Assembly (NCBI RefSeq): GCF_002811765.1
Contig: NZ_NPDR01000002.1
Location: 62,001 to 126,000 of the forward strand
Source: Leptospira saintgironsiae
GTDB lineage: Bacteria; Spirochaetota; Leptospiria; Leptospirales; Leptospiraceae
Length of the DNA stretch: 64,000 bases
Reading direction: 5' to 3'
Shown: piece after piece, positions 1 through 7,062 of the stretch
Layout: each line of letters begins with the position of its first letter
Position numbering within the stretch: the stretch's first letter is position 1
Translations under genes and position numbers: made by a program
The notes under the pieces: generated by a model
Seen by the model: the letters and a program-made list of their open reading frames with translations, nothing else
Told to the model about the DNA's origin: nothing
Databases searched by the model: none

Positions 1-1034
1 ATGTTCCAGGTCCGGACGATATTTATGTATCTCCTTCTCAGATCAAATTATTTGGACTAAGAACAGGAGACACAGTCGAAGGACAGATCCGTCCTCCGAA
101 AGAATCCGAAAGATTCTTTGCGATGCTCCGTGTGGAAACCGTAAACGGATACACACCAGATGTAGCAAGCAAACGTGCGTTATTCGACAACTTAACTCCA
201 CTTTATCCAAACGAAAGATTGAGGATGGAACATGATCCTTCTCAATTGGATACTCGGATCGTAGATCTGATGTGCCCGATCGGAAAAGGACAAAGAGCAC
301 TTATCGTTGCGCCACCTCGAACAGGTAAAACAATCCTGATGCAAAACGTGGCAAACGCGATCACGAGCAACCACCCAGAAGTTACACTAATCGTACTACT
401 CATTGACGAGCGTCCGGAAGAAGTAACAGACATGGCCCGTAACGTAAGGGGAGAAGTAGTAAGTTCCACATTCGACGAACCAGCTACCCGCCACGTACAA
501 GTCGCGGAGATGGTGATCGAAAAGGCAAAACGCCTCGTGGAACACGGAAGAGATGTGGTCATTCTACTCGACTCAATCACTCGTCTTGCCCGCGCATACA
601 ACCAGGTTATCCCTACATCCGGAAAAATACTCTCCGGTGGTGTGGACTCAAACGCACTTCACAAGCCGAAAAGATTCTTTGGAGCTGCCAGAAATATCGA
701 AGAGGGTGGATCTCTCACGATCATCGCAACAGCACTTGTGGACACCGGATCTAAAATGGACGAGGTGATCTTCGAGGAGTTCAAAGGTACTGGTAATATG
801 GAAATCCACCTGGATCGGAAACTCTCCGACAAGAGGATTTTCCCGGCTATCGATATCAATAAGTCAGGAACCAGAAAGGAAGAGCTTCTATTACCTAAGG
901 AAACCCTCCAGAAGGTCTTTGTGCTCCGAAAAGTGCTTTCTCCCATGAGCATCACAGAAAGCATGGAATTATTACTCGAGAAGATGAGACAGTCTAAGAC
1001 TAACGAGAGCTTCTTGGGCAGTATGAACGCCTAA
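1..1034 (+). CDS. rho: Transcription termination factor Rho (5' end outside window)
   Basis: RNA-dependent hexameric ATPase that terminates untranslated transcripts. The frame is open from base 3, so only the C-terminal ~343 residues are present. The visible part starts just after the N-terminal RNA-binding region, with the typical [15 protein letters not shown] segment, and runs through the RecA-like motor. Walker A is APPRTGKT at nt 309-332. Walker B is in VVILLDS, followed by ITRLARAYN. The SGGVD and [15 protein letters not shown] segments of the Q- and R-loop region are intact. It ends in TAA at 1032-1034, and rpmE follows after 24 nt. Identity is certain from motif order; the N-terminal OB-fold cannot be judged here. 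Confidence 0.98.
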   Translation, partial: VPGPDDIYVSPSQIKLFGLRTGDTVEGQIRPPKESERFFAMLRVETVNGYTPDVASKRALFDNLTPLYPNERLRMEHDPSQLDTRIVDLMCPIGKGQRALIVAPPRTGKTILMQNVANAITSNHPEVTLIVLLIDERPEEVTDMARNVRGEVVSSTFDEPATRHVQVAEMVIEKAKRLVEHGRDVVILLDSITRLARAYNQVIPTSGKILSGGVDSNALHKPKRFFGAARNIEEGGSLTIIATALVDTGSKMDEVIFEEFKGTGNMEIHLDRKLSDKRIFPAIDINKSGTRKEELLLPKETLQKVFVLRKVLSPMSITESMELLLEKMRQSKTNESFLGSMNA

Positions 1035-1058
1035 TAAGATTTTGGAAAAGGGGACAAC

Positions 1059-1259
1059 ATGAAAACAGACATCCATCCTAAATACGCTGACGCCAAAATT
1101 CGCTGTGCTTGTGGGGCGGTTTACGAGACTCGCACTACGGTCGGAGACATCCACGTAGAAATTTGCTCCAACTGTCACCCATACTTCACCGGAAAATCCA
1201 AAATTCTGGATACAACTGGTCGAGTAGACAAGTTCAAGAAAAAATACAAAATCTCCTAA
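1059..1259 (+). CDS. rpmE: 50S ribosomal protein L31 (zinc-binding form)
   Basis: Small ribosomal protein bL31 of 66 residues, the usual length. The four cysteines of the zinc-binding form are present as C16-x-C18 and C36-xx-C39, so this is the C+ paralogue rather than a zinc-free one. The N-terminus MKTDIHPKY and the C-terminal [10 protein letters not shown] are family hallmarks. An AAAAGGGG Shine-Dalgarno stretch lies just upstream of the ATG. The gene follows rho directly, an arrangement common in bacteria, so the two are probably co-transcribed. Confidence 0.97.
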   Translation: MKTDIHPKYADAKIRCACGAVYETRTTVGDIHVEICSNCHPYFTGKSKILDTTGRVDKFKKKYKIS

Positions 1260-1264
1260 TCGAG

Positions 1265-1400
1265 GTTTTCAGGCTCGGGGCGTCCCCTTTGCAAAGCCTT
1301 TCGGCTTCGCGAAGGTCGCGCTGCTCCGGGCTACACTTGCGTTTCGGTCCTCGATACATCTCGGACTGCTTCGCACCCTCCACATCGCTGACGCATCTCA
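1265..1400. repeat. GC-rich intergenic element, probable dispersed repeat
   Basis: The gap between rpmE and the next gene is markedly richer in G and C than its surroundings. It contains many short CG-rich words (gcttcgcgaagg, gtcgcgctgctccggg) and an internal palindrome ttcgcgaa. Every frame gives serine- and arginine-rich translations unlike protein. From general familiarity, similar blocks occur between genes in Leptospira and other bacteria; no second copy was seen in this window, so repeat status is inferred. Confidence 0.45.
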
Positions 1401-1473
1401 AAAAAGAAATCTCCCTACTTAAAAGTGCTTTCCTACTTCATCAACCAAGTCTAACCTAAGAAAGGCAATTATC

Positions 1474-2268
1474 ATGTCAGTAATGGATTTTAACAGATAC
1501 AAAGAGATTAACGACCAAAGGTTGAACTATAGAGAAATGGAAGACGCAACCGTTGTTTCCAACTATAGAAACGTAGGTTGTGGAGACGGTTATCGTATCT
1601 ATCTCAAAATAGACGAGAAGAGAAAAGTAACAGACGCAAGTTATACTACCACTGGTTGTGGATTCGGTATTGTTGCACTTGCAATGGCCACAGAGATCGC
1701 TAAGGGAAAAACCATAGACGAGCTCAAAAATGTGACCACTGACGACGTCGAAAAACAATTCGAGTTTCCTGAACGTCGTAAAAATTATCCAGAGTCAGCA
1801 GTAGCAGCACTACAACAAGCAATCCATGATTATGAAACTGGAGCTGGAGTTCCGAAAGAAAGAAGGATCACCGCTGCAAAAGCAAAAGAAATACTCTCCC
1901 AAAACGGAACCCTAAAAGGAGAGGATCTATCTTCTATCATATTAGAAAAAGAAGATCTACATGGAGTCGATTTCTCTGGAGCAAATTTAAATAACGCATT
2001 CTTAACTAATTGTAATTTTGCAGGTGCCAATTTTGAAGAAGCACGCCTGCGTGGTGCCTTCTTGAATGGAGCAGACCTAACTGGTGCTAACCTAAAAGGT
2101 GCAGACTTACGCTGGGCAAAACTCGCAGGAGCTAAAATAGAAGGCGCTGATTTTACAGACGCAGTCTATGATATTGGAACCAGAGTGGACCAAAAACAAA
2201 TACATATTTTCTCTTCCATGAAGAAGGAAGGAAAAGATATCTATATGGAGAAACATGAAGCCGGGTGA
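1474..2268 (+). CDS. NifU/IscU-like N-terminal domain fused to pentapeptide repeats
   Basis: Residues ~10-120 match the NifU/IscU iron-sulfur scaffold fold: NVGCGDGYRIYL holds C36-G-D38, TTTGCGFGIVAL holds C62, and ATEIAKGKTIDEL is the typical helix. The third scaffold cysteine (the HC before the last helix in IscU) is absent; the aligned segment reads RRKNYPESAVAAL. Residues ~155-235 form A(N/D)LXX pentapeptide repeats (GANL, GADL, AKLAG), predicted to fold as a right-handed beta-helix. The start is chosen by AAAGG upstream of ATG 1474. The next ORF overlaps its 3' end by 14 nt. The domains are clear. Cluster assembly is uncertain because of the lost cysteine, and a recruitment or binding role is equally possible. 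Confidence 0.85.
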   Translation: MSVMDFNRYKEINDQRLNYREMEDATVVSNYRNVGCGDGYRIYLKIDEKRKVTDASYTTTGCGFGIVALAMATEIAKGKTIDELKNVTTDDVEKQFEFPERRKNYPESAVAALQQAIHDYETGAGVPKERRITAAKAKEILSQNGTLKGEDLSSIILEKEDLHGVDFSGANLNNAFLTNCNFAGANFEEARLRGAFLNGADLTGANLKGADLRWAKLAGAKIEGADFTDAVYDIGTRVDQKQIHIFSSMKKEGKDIYMEKHEAG

Positions 2269-2446
2269 TAAAGCCAAACTGACCAAAAGAAGTTTTCTTT
2301 TAAAAGGAGTGATCGTTCTCACCGGCGCTCAAGTAGAGATCCAAGAAATTAACGGAGATAAAGTTTCCGTTCTTTATAACGATAGAGAAGGTTATCCACA
2401 TACGATCGAAGATCTTACTCTTGCGGATCTGGCTCCAATAGAATAA
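2255..2446 (+). CDS. Small conserved-looking hypothetical protein
   Basis: A 63-residue protein starting 14 nt inside the NifU-like gene, which suggests translational coupling. It is rich in short beta-strand patterns (GVIVLTGAQVEIQEI, DKVSVLYN) spaced like a small SH3-like or KOW-like barrel, and it has no signal or membrane segment. No family was recognised. Its overlap with the upstream gene and in-frame coding character support it being real. Confidence 0.65.
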   Translation: MKPGDKAKLTKRSFLLKGVIVLTGAQVEIQEINGDKVSVLYNDREGYPHTIEDLTLADLAPIE

Positions 2447-2475
2447 CTCTTTGGCTCTGCGCCTCTGCGTGAAAA
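2447..2475. repeat. Short CTCTGCG-type intergenic repeat word
   Basis: The 32-nt gap before the lipase-like gene carries ctctttggctctgcgcctc followed by tgcgtgaaaa. This tandem ctctgcg phrase resembles a short intergenic word that recurs in many unrelated bacterial genomes. It occupies the place where a Shine-Dalgarno site would be, and no clear one is visible. Repeat identity rests on memory of similar words, not on a search. Confidence 0.35.
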
Positions 2476-2478
2476 CAA

Positions 2479-4341
2479 ATGCTGCTACGAAAGCTTTTCA
2501 TTCTAAGTTTTGCTTTCTTAATACAATGTGGTACAGCAACTTATTCCACAAATTCCTATTCTAAATACGAACAGATTCGTAGCGTTCGGGCAAATGCAAT
2601 TTCTTCCGAAGATTTAAGTCTGATCACCACCAGATTTTTAAAAAGTAACGATCTATACGAAAAATACCAAGAGATTCCTAGAGTAGTCATTTACGATCTA
2701 GACAATAGGCTTGTTGCATTAAAAACGAGAGAGCTTGCCTATTATCTATCTGAGTTATGTTATCATGTGGGATCTGAATTGGATCTGGAAGATCCAATGT
2801 TTGCAAGGATGTTTGCTTCTTCCTTAGTATATTCTTATACATATTTATTTGATAAAAAGGCTATTCCTGCAGCGGATCCATTCTCTATGGAGTTTAGATT
2901 CGCATTAGAAACATATAATAGATCTCTTGCACAATTAGTTAGATTTGCCAAAAAAAATAGAAAACTCGCCAATCTAACAGATTTAAATCTCCCTCTCATC
3001 AGAGGCGCACTCTCTATGACCAGGGCAGAAGTAGAGACAGCTTGGACTCCAAAAAACTTCTTAGAGGTAGAAGTCGCTTACGATTATAAAAATGCAGGGT
3101 TCTCTAACCAAATCAGTAAATTTGGTATTGGAACTCCTCTTATCTTAATCCGAAAACATCCTGAAAAAGAACCAGAAGAAAGAAGAAAATATGAATTCGT
3201 AGCAGGAGTAGGCCAGGCATATCCAGGAACCGCACTTTTAACTCTGGAAGAATCTTATTTAGAAAATCGTAATTTAACTTTAAAAGCAGTTATTCATCTA
3301 TACGATCCTGTTCATAGAGATAGAGTCCAATTCTCCGGATTAGATCTTCCAATGGAAAGTGATACAACTACTCCGCTGGCATATATGTTATCTGGAGCAG
3401 AAAATAGGGATGGGTTTTTTGCGAAGTTTGATGGAGAAGTAGGCTTAGAAAGAAAAGGACTCTATCTGGTATATCCCTATAAAAAAGGAAAAATCCCAGT
3501 GGTGTTTGTGCATGGGCTTGCTTCTTCTCCTTTTATTTGGTTTCCGATGATCAACGAACTCTTGGCAGATCCTAAGATCAAGGACAACTACCAGTTCTGG
3601 GTGTATTGGTATCCAACAGGAAATCCAATTACTATATCTGCTGCTGATTTTAGAGACACACTCAGAGACCTCCGAAAAACATATGATCCGAAAGTAGAAG
3701 ATTCTTCCTTCGACAAGATGATGATCGTTGGCCATAGTATGGGCGGGTTACTTTCTAAACTGATGGTGACCAGAAGTAAAAAAGAAGATTGGATGAAAGT
3801 GGCAAATGTTTCTCCTGAAAAATTCGAATCACTTAACTCTGAATCCAAGGAAGAAGTAAAAAGAGTATTTGATTTTAAACCTTTGCCGTTTGTAAAAAGG
3901 GTGGTGTTTATTGCCACGCCACATAGAGGTTCCAATCTTGCAGAAGGATTTTTAGCTTCTATCGCAAGGATCTTATTCGTCCTTCCAAAGGGTGCTGTAA
4001 CTAATATAGGGAAGGCTTACAAATTTCTAACCTCAGGCTCAGAAGAAGAATCTATTCTTCCTGAAACTTATGGAGTAGATGGACTTTCTCCAAGTAGCTT
4101 GTTCATGAAAGTGACTGGAGAGTTTAAACCTGAGGTTCCTTTTCATTCTATCATAGGGAATTCTAAGTTTAGAGACCTTGAATGGATCAATGATTCTGTA
4201 GTTTCTTATGATAGTTCTCATATAGACGGAGCACAATCCGAACTTCTAATAGATTCGGACCATTCTGTCCAAGATCATATGCCCACTATCCTGGAGATCA
4301 AAAGAATTCTCTGGGAGCATTCCGGAATTTCTAAAAAGTAA
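2479..4341 (+). CDS. Alpha/beta-hydrolase (lipase-like) lipoprotein
   Basis: A 620-residue exported hydrolase. The N-terminus MLLRKLFILSFAFLIQC ends in a loose spirochaetal lipobox (FLIQC, Cys17), so membrane anchoring is likely. The catalytic part lies in residues ~335-600. PVVFVHGLASSPFIWFP is the oxyanion-hole HG segment, VGHSMGG holds the nucleophile Ser420, and the late SDHSVQDH probably supplies the catalytic His. The first ~330 residues are an unrecognised domain. It probably acts on esters such as lipids at the cell surface or in the periplasm; the substrate is unknown. Thirty-two nt separate it from the small upstream ORF, so it may belong to the same operon. Confidence 0.85.
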   Translation: MLLRKLFILSFAFLIQCGTATYSTNSYSKYEQIRSVRANAISSEDLSLITTRFLKSNDLYEKYQEIPRVVIYDLDNRLVALKTRELAYYLSELCYHVGSELDLEDPMFARMFASSLVYSYTYLFDKKAIPAADPFSMEFRFALETYNRSLAQLVRFAKKNRKLANLTDLNLPLIRGALSMTRAEVETAWTPKNFLEVEVAYDYKNAGFSNQISKFGIGTPLILIRKHPEKEPEERRKYEFVAGVGQAYPGTALLTLEESYLENRNLTLKAVIHLYDPVHRDRVQFSGLDLPMESDTTTPLAYMLSGAENRDGFFAKFDGEVGLERKGLYLVYPYKKGKIPVVFVHGLASSPFIWFPMINELLADPKIKDNYQFWVYWYPTGNPITISAADFRDTLRDLRKTYDPKVEDSSFDKMMIVGHSMGGLLSKLMVTRSKKEDWMKVANVSPEKFESLNSESKEEVKRVFDFKPLPFVKRVVFIATPHRGSNLAEGFLASIARILFVLPKGAVTNIGKAYKFLTSGSEEESILPETYGVDGLSPSSLFMKVTGEFKPEVPFHSIIGNSKFRDLEWINDSVVSYDSSHIDGAQSELLIDSDHSVQDHMPTILEIKRILWEHSGISKK

Positions 4342-4401
4342 TTTCTTTTTCTCAGATACGCGCTTGTTCTGATTCATTTATTCAATATTTTATCTCTAAT
4401 G

Positions 4402-4425
4402 ATACATTATGTTTGCGTAATGTAT
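4402..4425. promoter_or_regulatory. Perfect 8-bp inverted repeat in an AT-rich gap
   Basis: Arms atacatta (4402-4409) and taatgtat (4418-4425) are perfect, with an 8-nt spacer, in the 250-nt gap between the lipase-like gene and the small lipoprotein gene. The spacing suits a dimeric regulator. It could also fold as a weak terminator of the upstream gene because T-rich sequence follows. No regulator is assigned. Confidence 0.35.
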
Positions 4426-4594
4426 TTCTAATTTTAGTTAATTTTTCGTTCCGCCCCTTTGTGTTTAAAATGGTATATAATGAATTTTTTATATTTAATT
4501 TGGGATATAAATATTTTTAGAAAAGATCTGCAAATAAGTTTACTTCGAATGTGGGTCTGTTTTTCATTCGAAAAAATATATGAGAGATTTTTCT

Positions 4595-4921
4595 ATGTTA
4601 AGAATTTTTGTGTCTGTATTGCTGGTGTTAAGTGTTAGCTTTGTTAGTACTTCTTGTTCGGATCTCGAAAATCTAAATCCGTTCGATACTCAGGAAGAGG
4701 TGGATCAGAAAGCTATGGATAACTTTATTAAACTTTGGTTTATAGTCGTTGCGACTGGGCAGGCCATGGCAAATAACCCTCCATCTTGGTTTCCTACTTC
4801 TTCAAACGTAGAAGAAGCTAAAGCCGAATGGGATAAGTTAGAGCCTGCTAAAAAAGCAGAGGCTTGTGCAATTGCATTTGCGAGCGGAGAAAAGCCTCCT
4901 CTGGAGCTTTGCGCGAAATAG
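4595..4921 (+). CDS. Small putative lipoprotein
   Basis: ATG 4595 is preferred over the in-frame ATG at 4580 because gagag at 4582-4586 gives it a Shine-Dalgarno site and the protein then opens directly with a signal sequence (MLRIFVSVLLVLSVSF). VSTSC gives a loose lipobox at Cys21. The mature part, about 88 residues, is charged and helical with two further cysteines near the C-terminus (EACAIAF and LELCAK), which may pair. No family recognised. A strong terminator follows immediately. Confidence 0.7.
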   Translation: MLRIFVSVLLVLSVSFVSTSCSDLENLNPFDTQEEVDQKAMDNFIKLWFIVVATGQAMANNPPSWFPTSSNVEEAKAEWDKLEPAKKAEACAIAFASGEKPPLELCAK

Positions 4922-4935
4922 AAAGCAACAACTTG

Positions 4936-4990
4936 GATCGGTGGCGTGATACAATTTCCTTGGTCAGCACGCCGCCGATCTTTCTTTTTT
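4936..4990 (+). terminator. Rho-independent terminator after the small lipoprotein gene
   Basis: A 13-bp stem (4936-4948 with 4968-4980, one G-T pair) with a 19-nt loop is followed by tttctttttt at 4981-4990. The T-run faces the plus-strand gene ending at 4921. It overlaps the last bases of the convergent minus-strand gene. Confidence 0.9.
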
Positions 4991-6215
4991 AGAAACTTCT
5001 TTGGACGAACCAATAGGTTCCTAACGTAGAGAGTAAAAAGAGAATGGATAGATAGAACCGCTCTATTCTTTTGGAATCGTTTTTAAAAAAATAGAGTCGC
5101 TTAGCAAGTCCTCCGATAACTAAAACGATCCCAACTAAAACAAGTTGTCCTAATTCTACTCCGAGATTGAATCCAAATAAAGGAGCAAATAAATGCTCTC
5201 TATTTAATCCAGTTTCCAATAGAAATCCTGCAAATCCGAAACCATGAATCATGCCGAATGCCAATGTGCTAATCCCCAGATATATTCCTTTTCCTTTATA
5301 TGGAGATATATAGGAGTTTAAAGCTAAATAAGAACCAGCAAAGATAGACATTCCCAGATAGGCTAAAAATACGTGATTTTCTCTAAGGCCTAAACTCCAA
5401 GACAATAACCCGATTAGAAAAGGCAAAAGACCTAAAGAGACGGAAATTCGATTACGAATCTTTTCGTCTTTGGAAGAAACATATTCTCCTGCCACGATCA
5501 GTATAGTGAGTCCGATAAAAGCTTCTATGCCGGAACTTTCCGGAGAAACTTTTCCTAAAACCGCCAAGGATAGAGTGAAACTATGACCTAGGGTGAATCC
5601 GGTAATACATACAAGAATATCTTTTCTATTCCTTGCTGCTAATAATATCGCGAGTAAAAAAGCAATATGATCGAATCCTGAACCGATATGTTCCATGCCA
5701 GCGATCACAAATTGAAAAAAATCAGAGCTTGGTTGGTCTGAAAGTTCTGATCCATCTTTTAAATTCCATTCCGTTCTTTTGGATTGAAATAAATTTTCTG
5801 ATAAGTTTCCGTTCTCGAAATATAATCTAGCATAATGCAAATGAGAGGAAGCGAATTCGAATAAACATGTATATACTAGGAATTCCGGAGAAACATCCTT
5901 ACAGTCGTAGGATAACTCTAATTTTAAAAAAGAAGGATCGGATCTTAGAATTTTTGGACCGGAAACTAATTCACAATCCTTCTTTTTTGATCTTACTAGG
6001 ATATGTGTTTTTATGTAAGAAGAAATATGTTGTCCTGGATCTCCACTTTCATTAGGAGAAAAAGGGATCCTAGTCGTTTCTCTAGAAGGAATCGTTATGA
6101 TCCCGCTCAATATATTTTTGTGAAGATTCCAAACGGAAAACGATTCACTTTTATTATGAGGATGAAGTTCCGAAACCAGACTGAAAAAAAGAGAAAGTAA
6201 AAGAAAGTTTTTCAA
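4989..6215 (-). CDS. HupE/UreJ-type membrane protein
   Basis: A 408-residue membrane protein. A signal segment (MKNFLLLSLFFSLVSE) leads into a periplasmic domain of ~150 residues, then about seven hydrophobic helices. The key motif GMEHIGSGFDHIAFLLAILLA (residues ~172-192) and the later GFTLGHSFTLSLA and GMIHGFGFAGFL are typical of the HupE/UreJ_2 family, linked elsewhere to metal handling around hydrogenases and ureases. Translation must start at TTG 6215, because the next Met lies within the membrane domain and would remove the signal. It is the last gene of a three-gene minus-strand operon, six nt after the PpiC-type gene. Transport substrate is unknown. Confidence 0.82.
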   Translation of the reverse strand: MKNFLLLSLFFSLVSELHPHNKSESFSVWNLHKNILSGIITIPSRETTRIPFSPNESGDPGQHISSYIKTHILVRSKKKDCELVSGPKILRSDPSFLKLELSYDCKDVSPEFLVYTCLFEFASSHLHYARLYFENGNLSENLFQSKRTEWNLKDGSELSDQPSSDFFQFVIAGMEHIGSGFDHIAFLLAILLAARNRKDILVCITGFTLGHSFTLSLAVLGKVSPESSGIEAFIGLTILIVAGEYVSSKDEKIRNRISVSLGLLPFLIGLLSWSLGLRENHVFLAYLGMSIFAGSYLALNSYISPYKGKGIYLGISTLAFGMIHGFGFAGFLLETGLNREHLFAPLFGFNLGVELGQLVLVGIVLVIGGLAKRLYFFKNDSKRIERFYLSILFLLSTLGTYWFVQRSF

Positions 6216-6221
6216 TTTATC

Positions 6222-7061
6222 TTATCTCTCTTCCGCAGGGAATCTTTCTATCTTCGCTCTTCTTTTTAAGAATTCCAAATAATCTCGAAGGACTTTATCT
6301 CCTTTTTCTTGTAGATAGTATGCCTTTATTTCTTCTCTGATCTGTTGGAAGGGGAGGGAAACTCCCGGTTCAGAAGAGATCAATTTTACGATCAGATATT
6401 TGTTTCCGGATTGGATAGGGGAAGAAATTTCTCCCGGTTTTAAATCGACAATTACTCGAGCAATTTCTGGTCCTAAATAATCCAATAATTTGCGGATCGG
6501 TAAAGGCGAAGCCGGCAAATCAATAAAAACCGCTTGGTTAGGTTTCCCTTTTTCTTTCCATTCTTCTGAAGCTTTCCATGCTGATCTTTCGTCGAAAGTT
6601 TCGAATGCGGAAACTAGATATCTTTGAGTTCCGGAAAATTTTTCTTTGTTGGAAATATAATAAATCCTTAATTCTAGATCGTTCGGTTCCTTGGAAGAAG
6701 TTTCTGAAATTACCGATTGGATCACTGATCTGACGATCCCTGCCCGGATCAAGCGGTCTTGGTCGGCAAGACCAAGCTCTAATCCTCTTTGTACTAATAA
6801 TTCCTCTTCGATCAAACGTTCCAAGACTTGGAACTTGATCTCCTCTGTGATCGGATTTTTGCTATCGGATGCGTAACCTGCTAAGGCACGGATGTATTCT
6901 TCTCTTCCTATAGAAGTTCCATTTACTTCTGCCGCGGAGTCCATGGATAAGACTCCTTTCTCAGGAAATAGTAGACCGAAAACCGCTAAAACGAATCCAA
7001 AAATGGCTCCCGATCCCAGCACGAGACCGGGAGAAATATTATCCTTTTTGAATATATACAT
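6222..7061 (-). CDS. PpiC/SurA-type peptidyl-prolyl isomerase, membrane-anchored
   Basis: A 279-residue protein with one N-terminal transmembrane helix (GLVLGSGAIFGFVLAVFGLLF). A SurA-like helical chaperone region (VNGTSIGREEYIRAL, EEEILLVQRGLELGL-like helices) follows, then a degenerate parvulin domain around residues 130-240 (IYYISNKEKFSGTQRYLVSAF, LKPGEISSPIQSGNKYLIVKL). It should assist folding of exported proteins. The ATG begins one base after the stop of the DUF3604 gene and lacks a clear Shine-Dalgarno site, so coupling is likely. Whether its isomerase activity survives is uncertain; chaperoning of its operon partners is an inference. Confidence 0.83.
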   Translation of the reverse strand: MYIFKKDNISPGLVLGSGAIFGFVLAVFGLLFPEKGVLSMDSAAEVNGTSIGREEYIRALAGYASDSKNPITEEIKFQVLERLIEEELLVQRGLELGLADQDRLIRAGIVRSVIQSVISETSSKEPNDLELRIYYISNKEKFSGTQRYLVSAFETFDERSAWKASEEWKEKGKPNQAVFIDLPASPLPIRKLLDYLGPEIARVIVDLKPGEISSPIQSGNKYLIVKLISSEPGVSLPFQQIREEIKAYYLQEKGDKVLRDYLEFLKRRAKIERFPAEER

Positions 7062-7062
7062 T

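Noticed and set aside
1109..1459. Plus-strand ORF of 116 codons overlapping rpmE and the GC-rich element
   Set aside because: Its first half is a shifted frame of rpmE and the rest is repeat sequence rich in Ser and Arg; no ribosome site.
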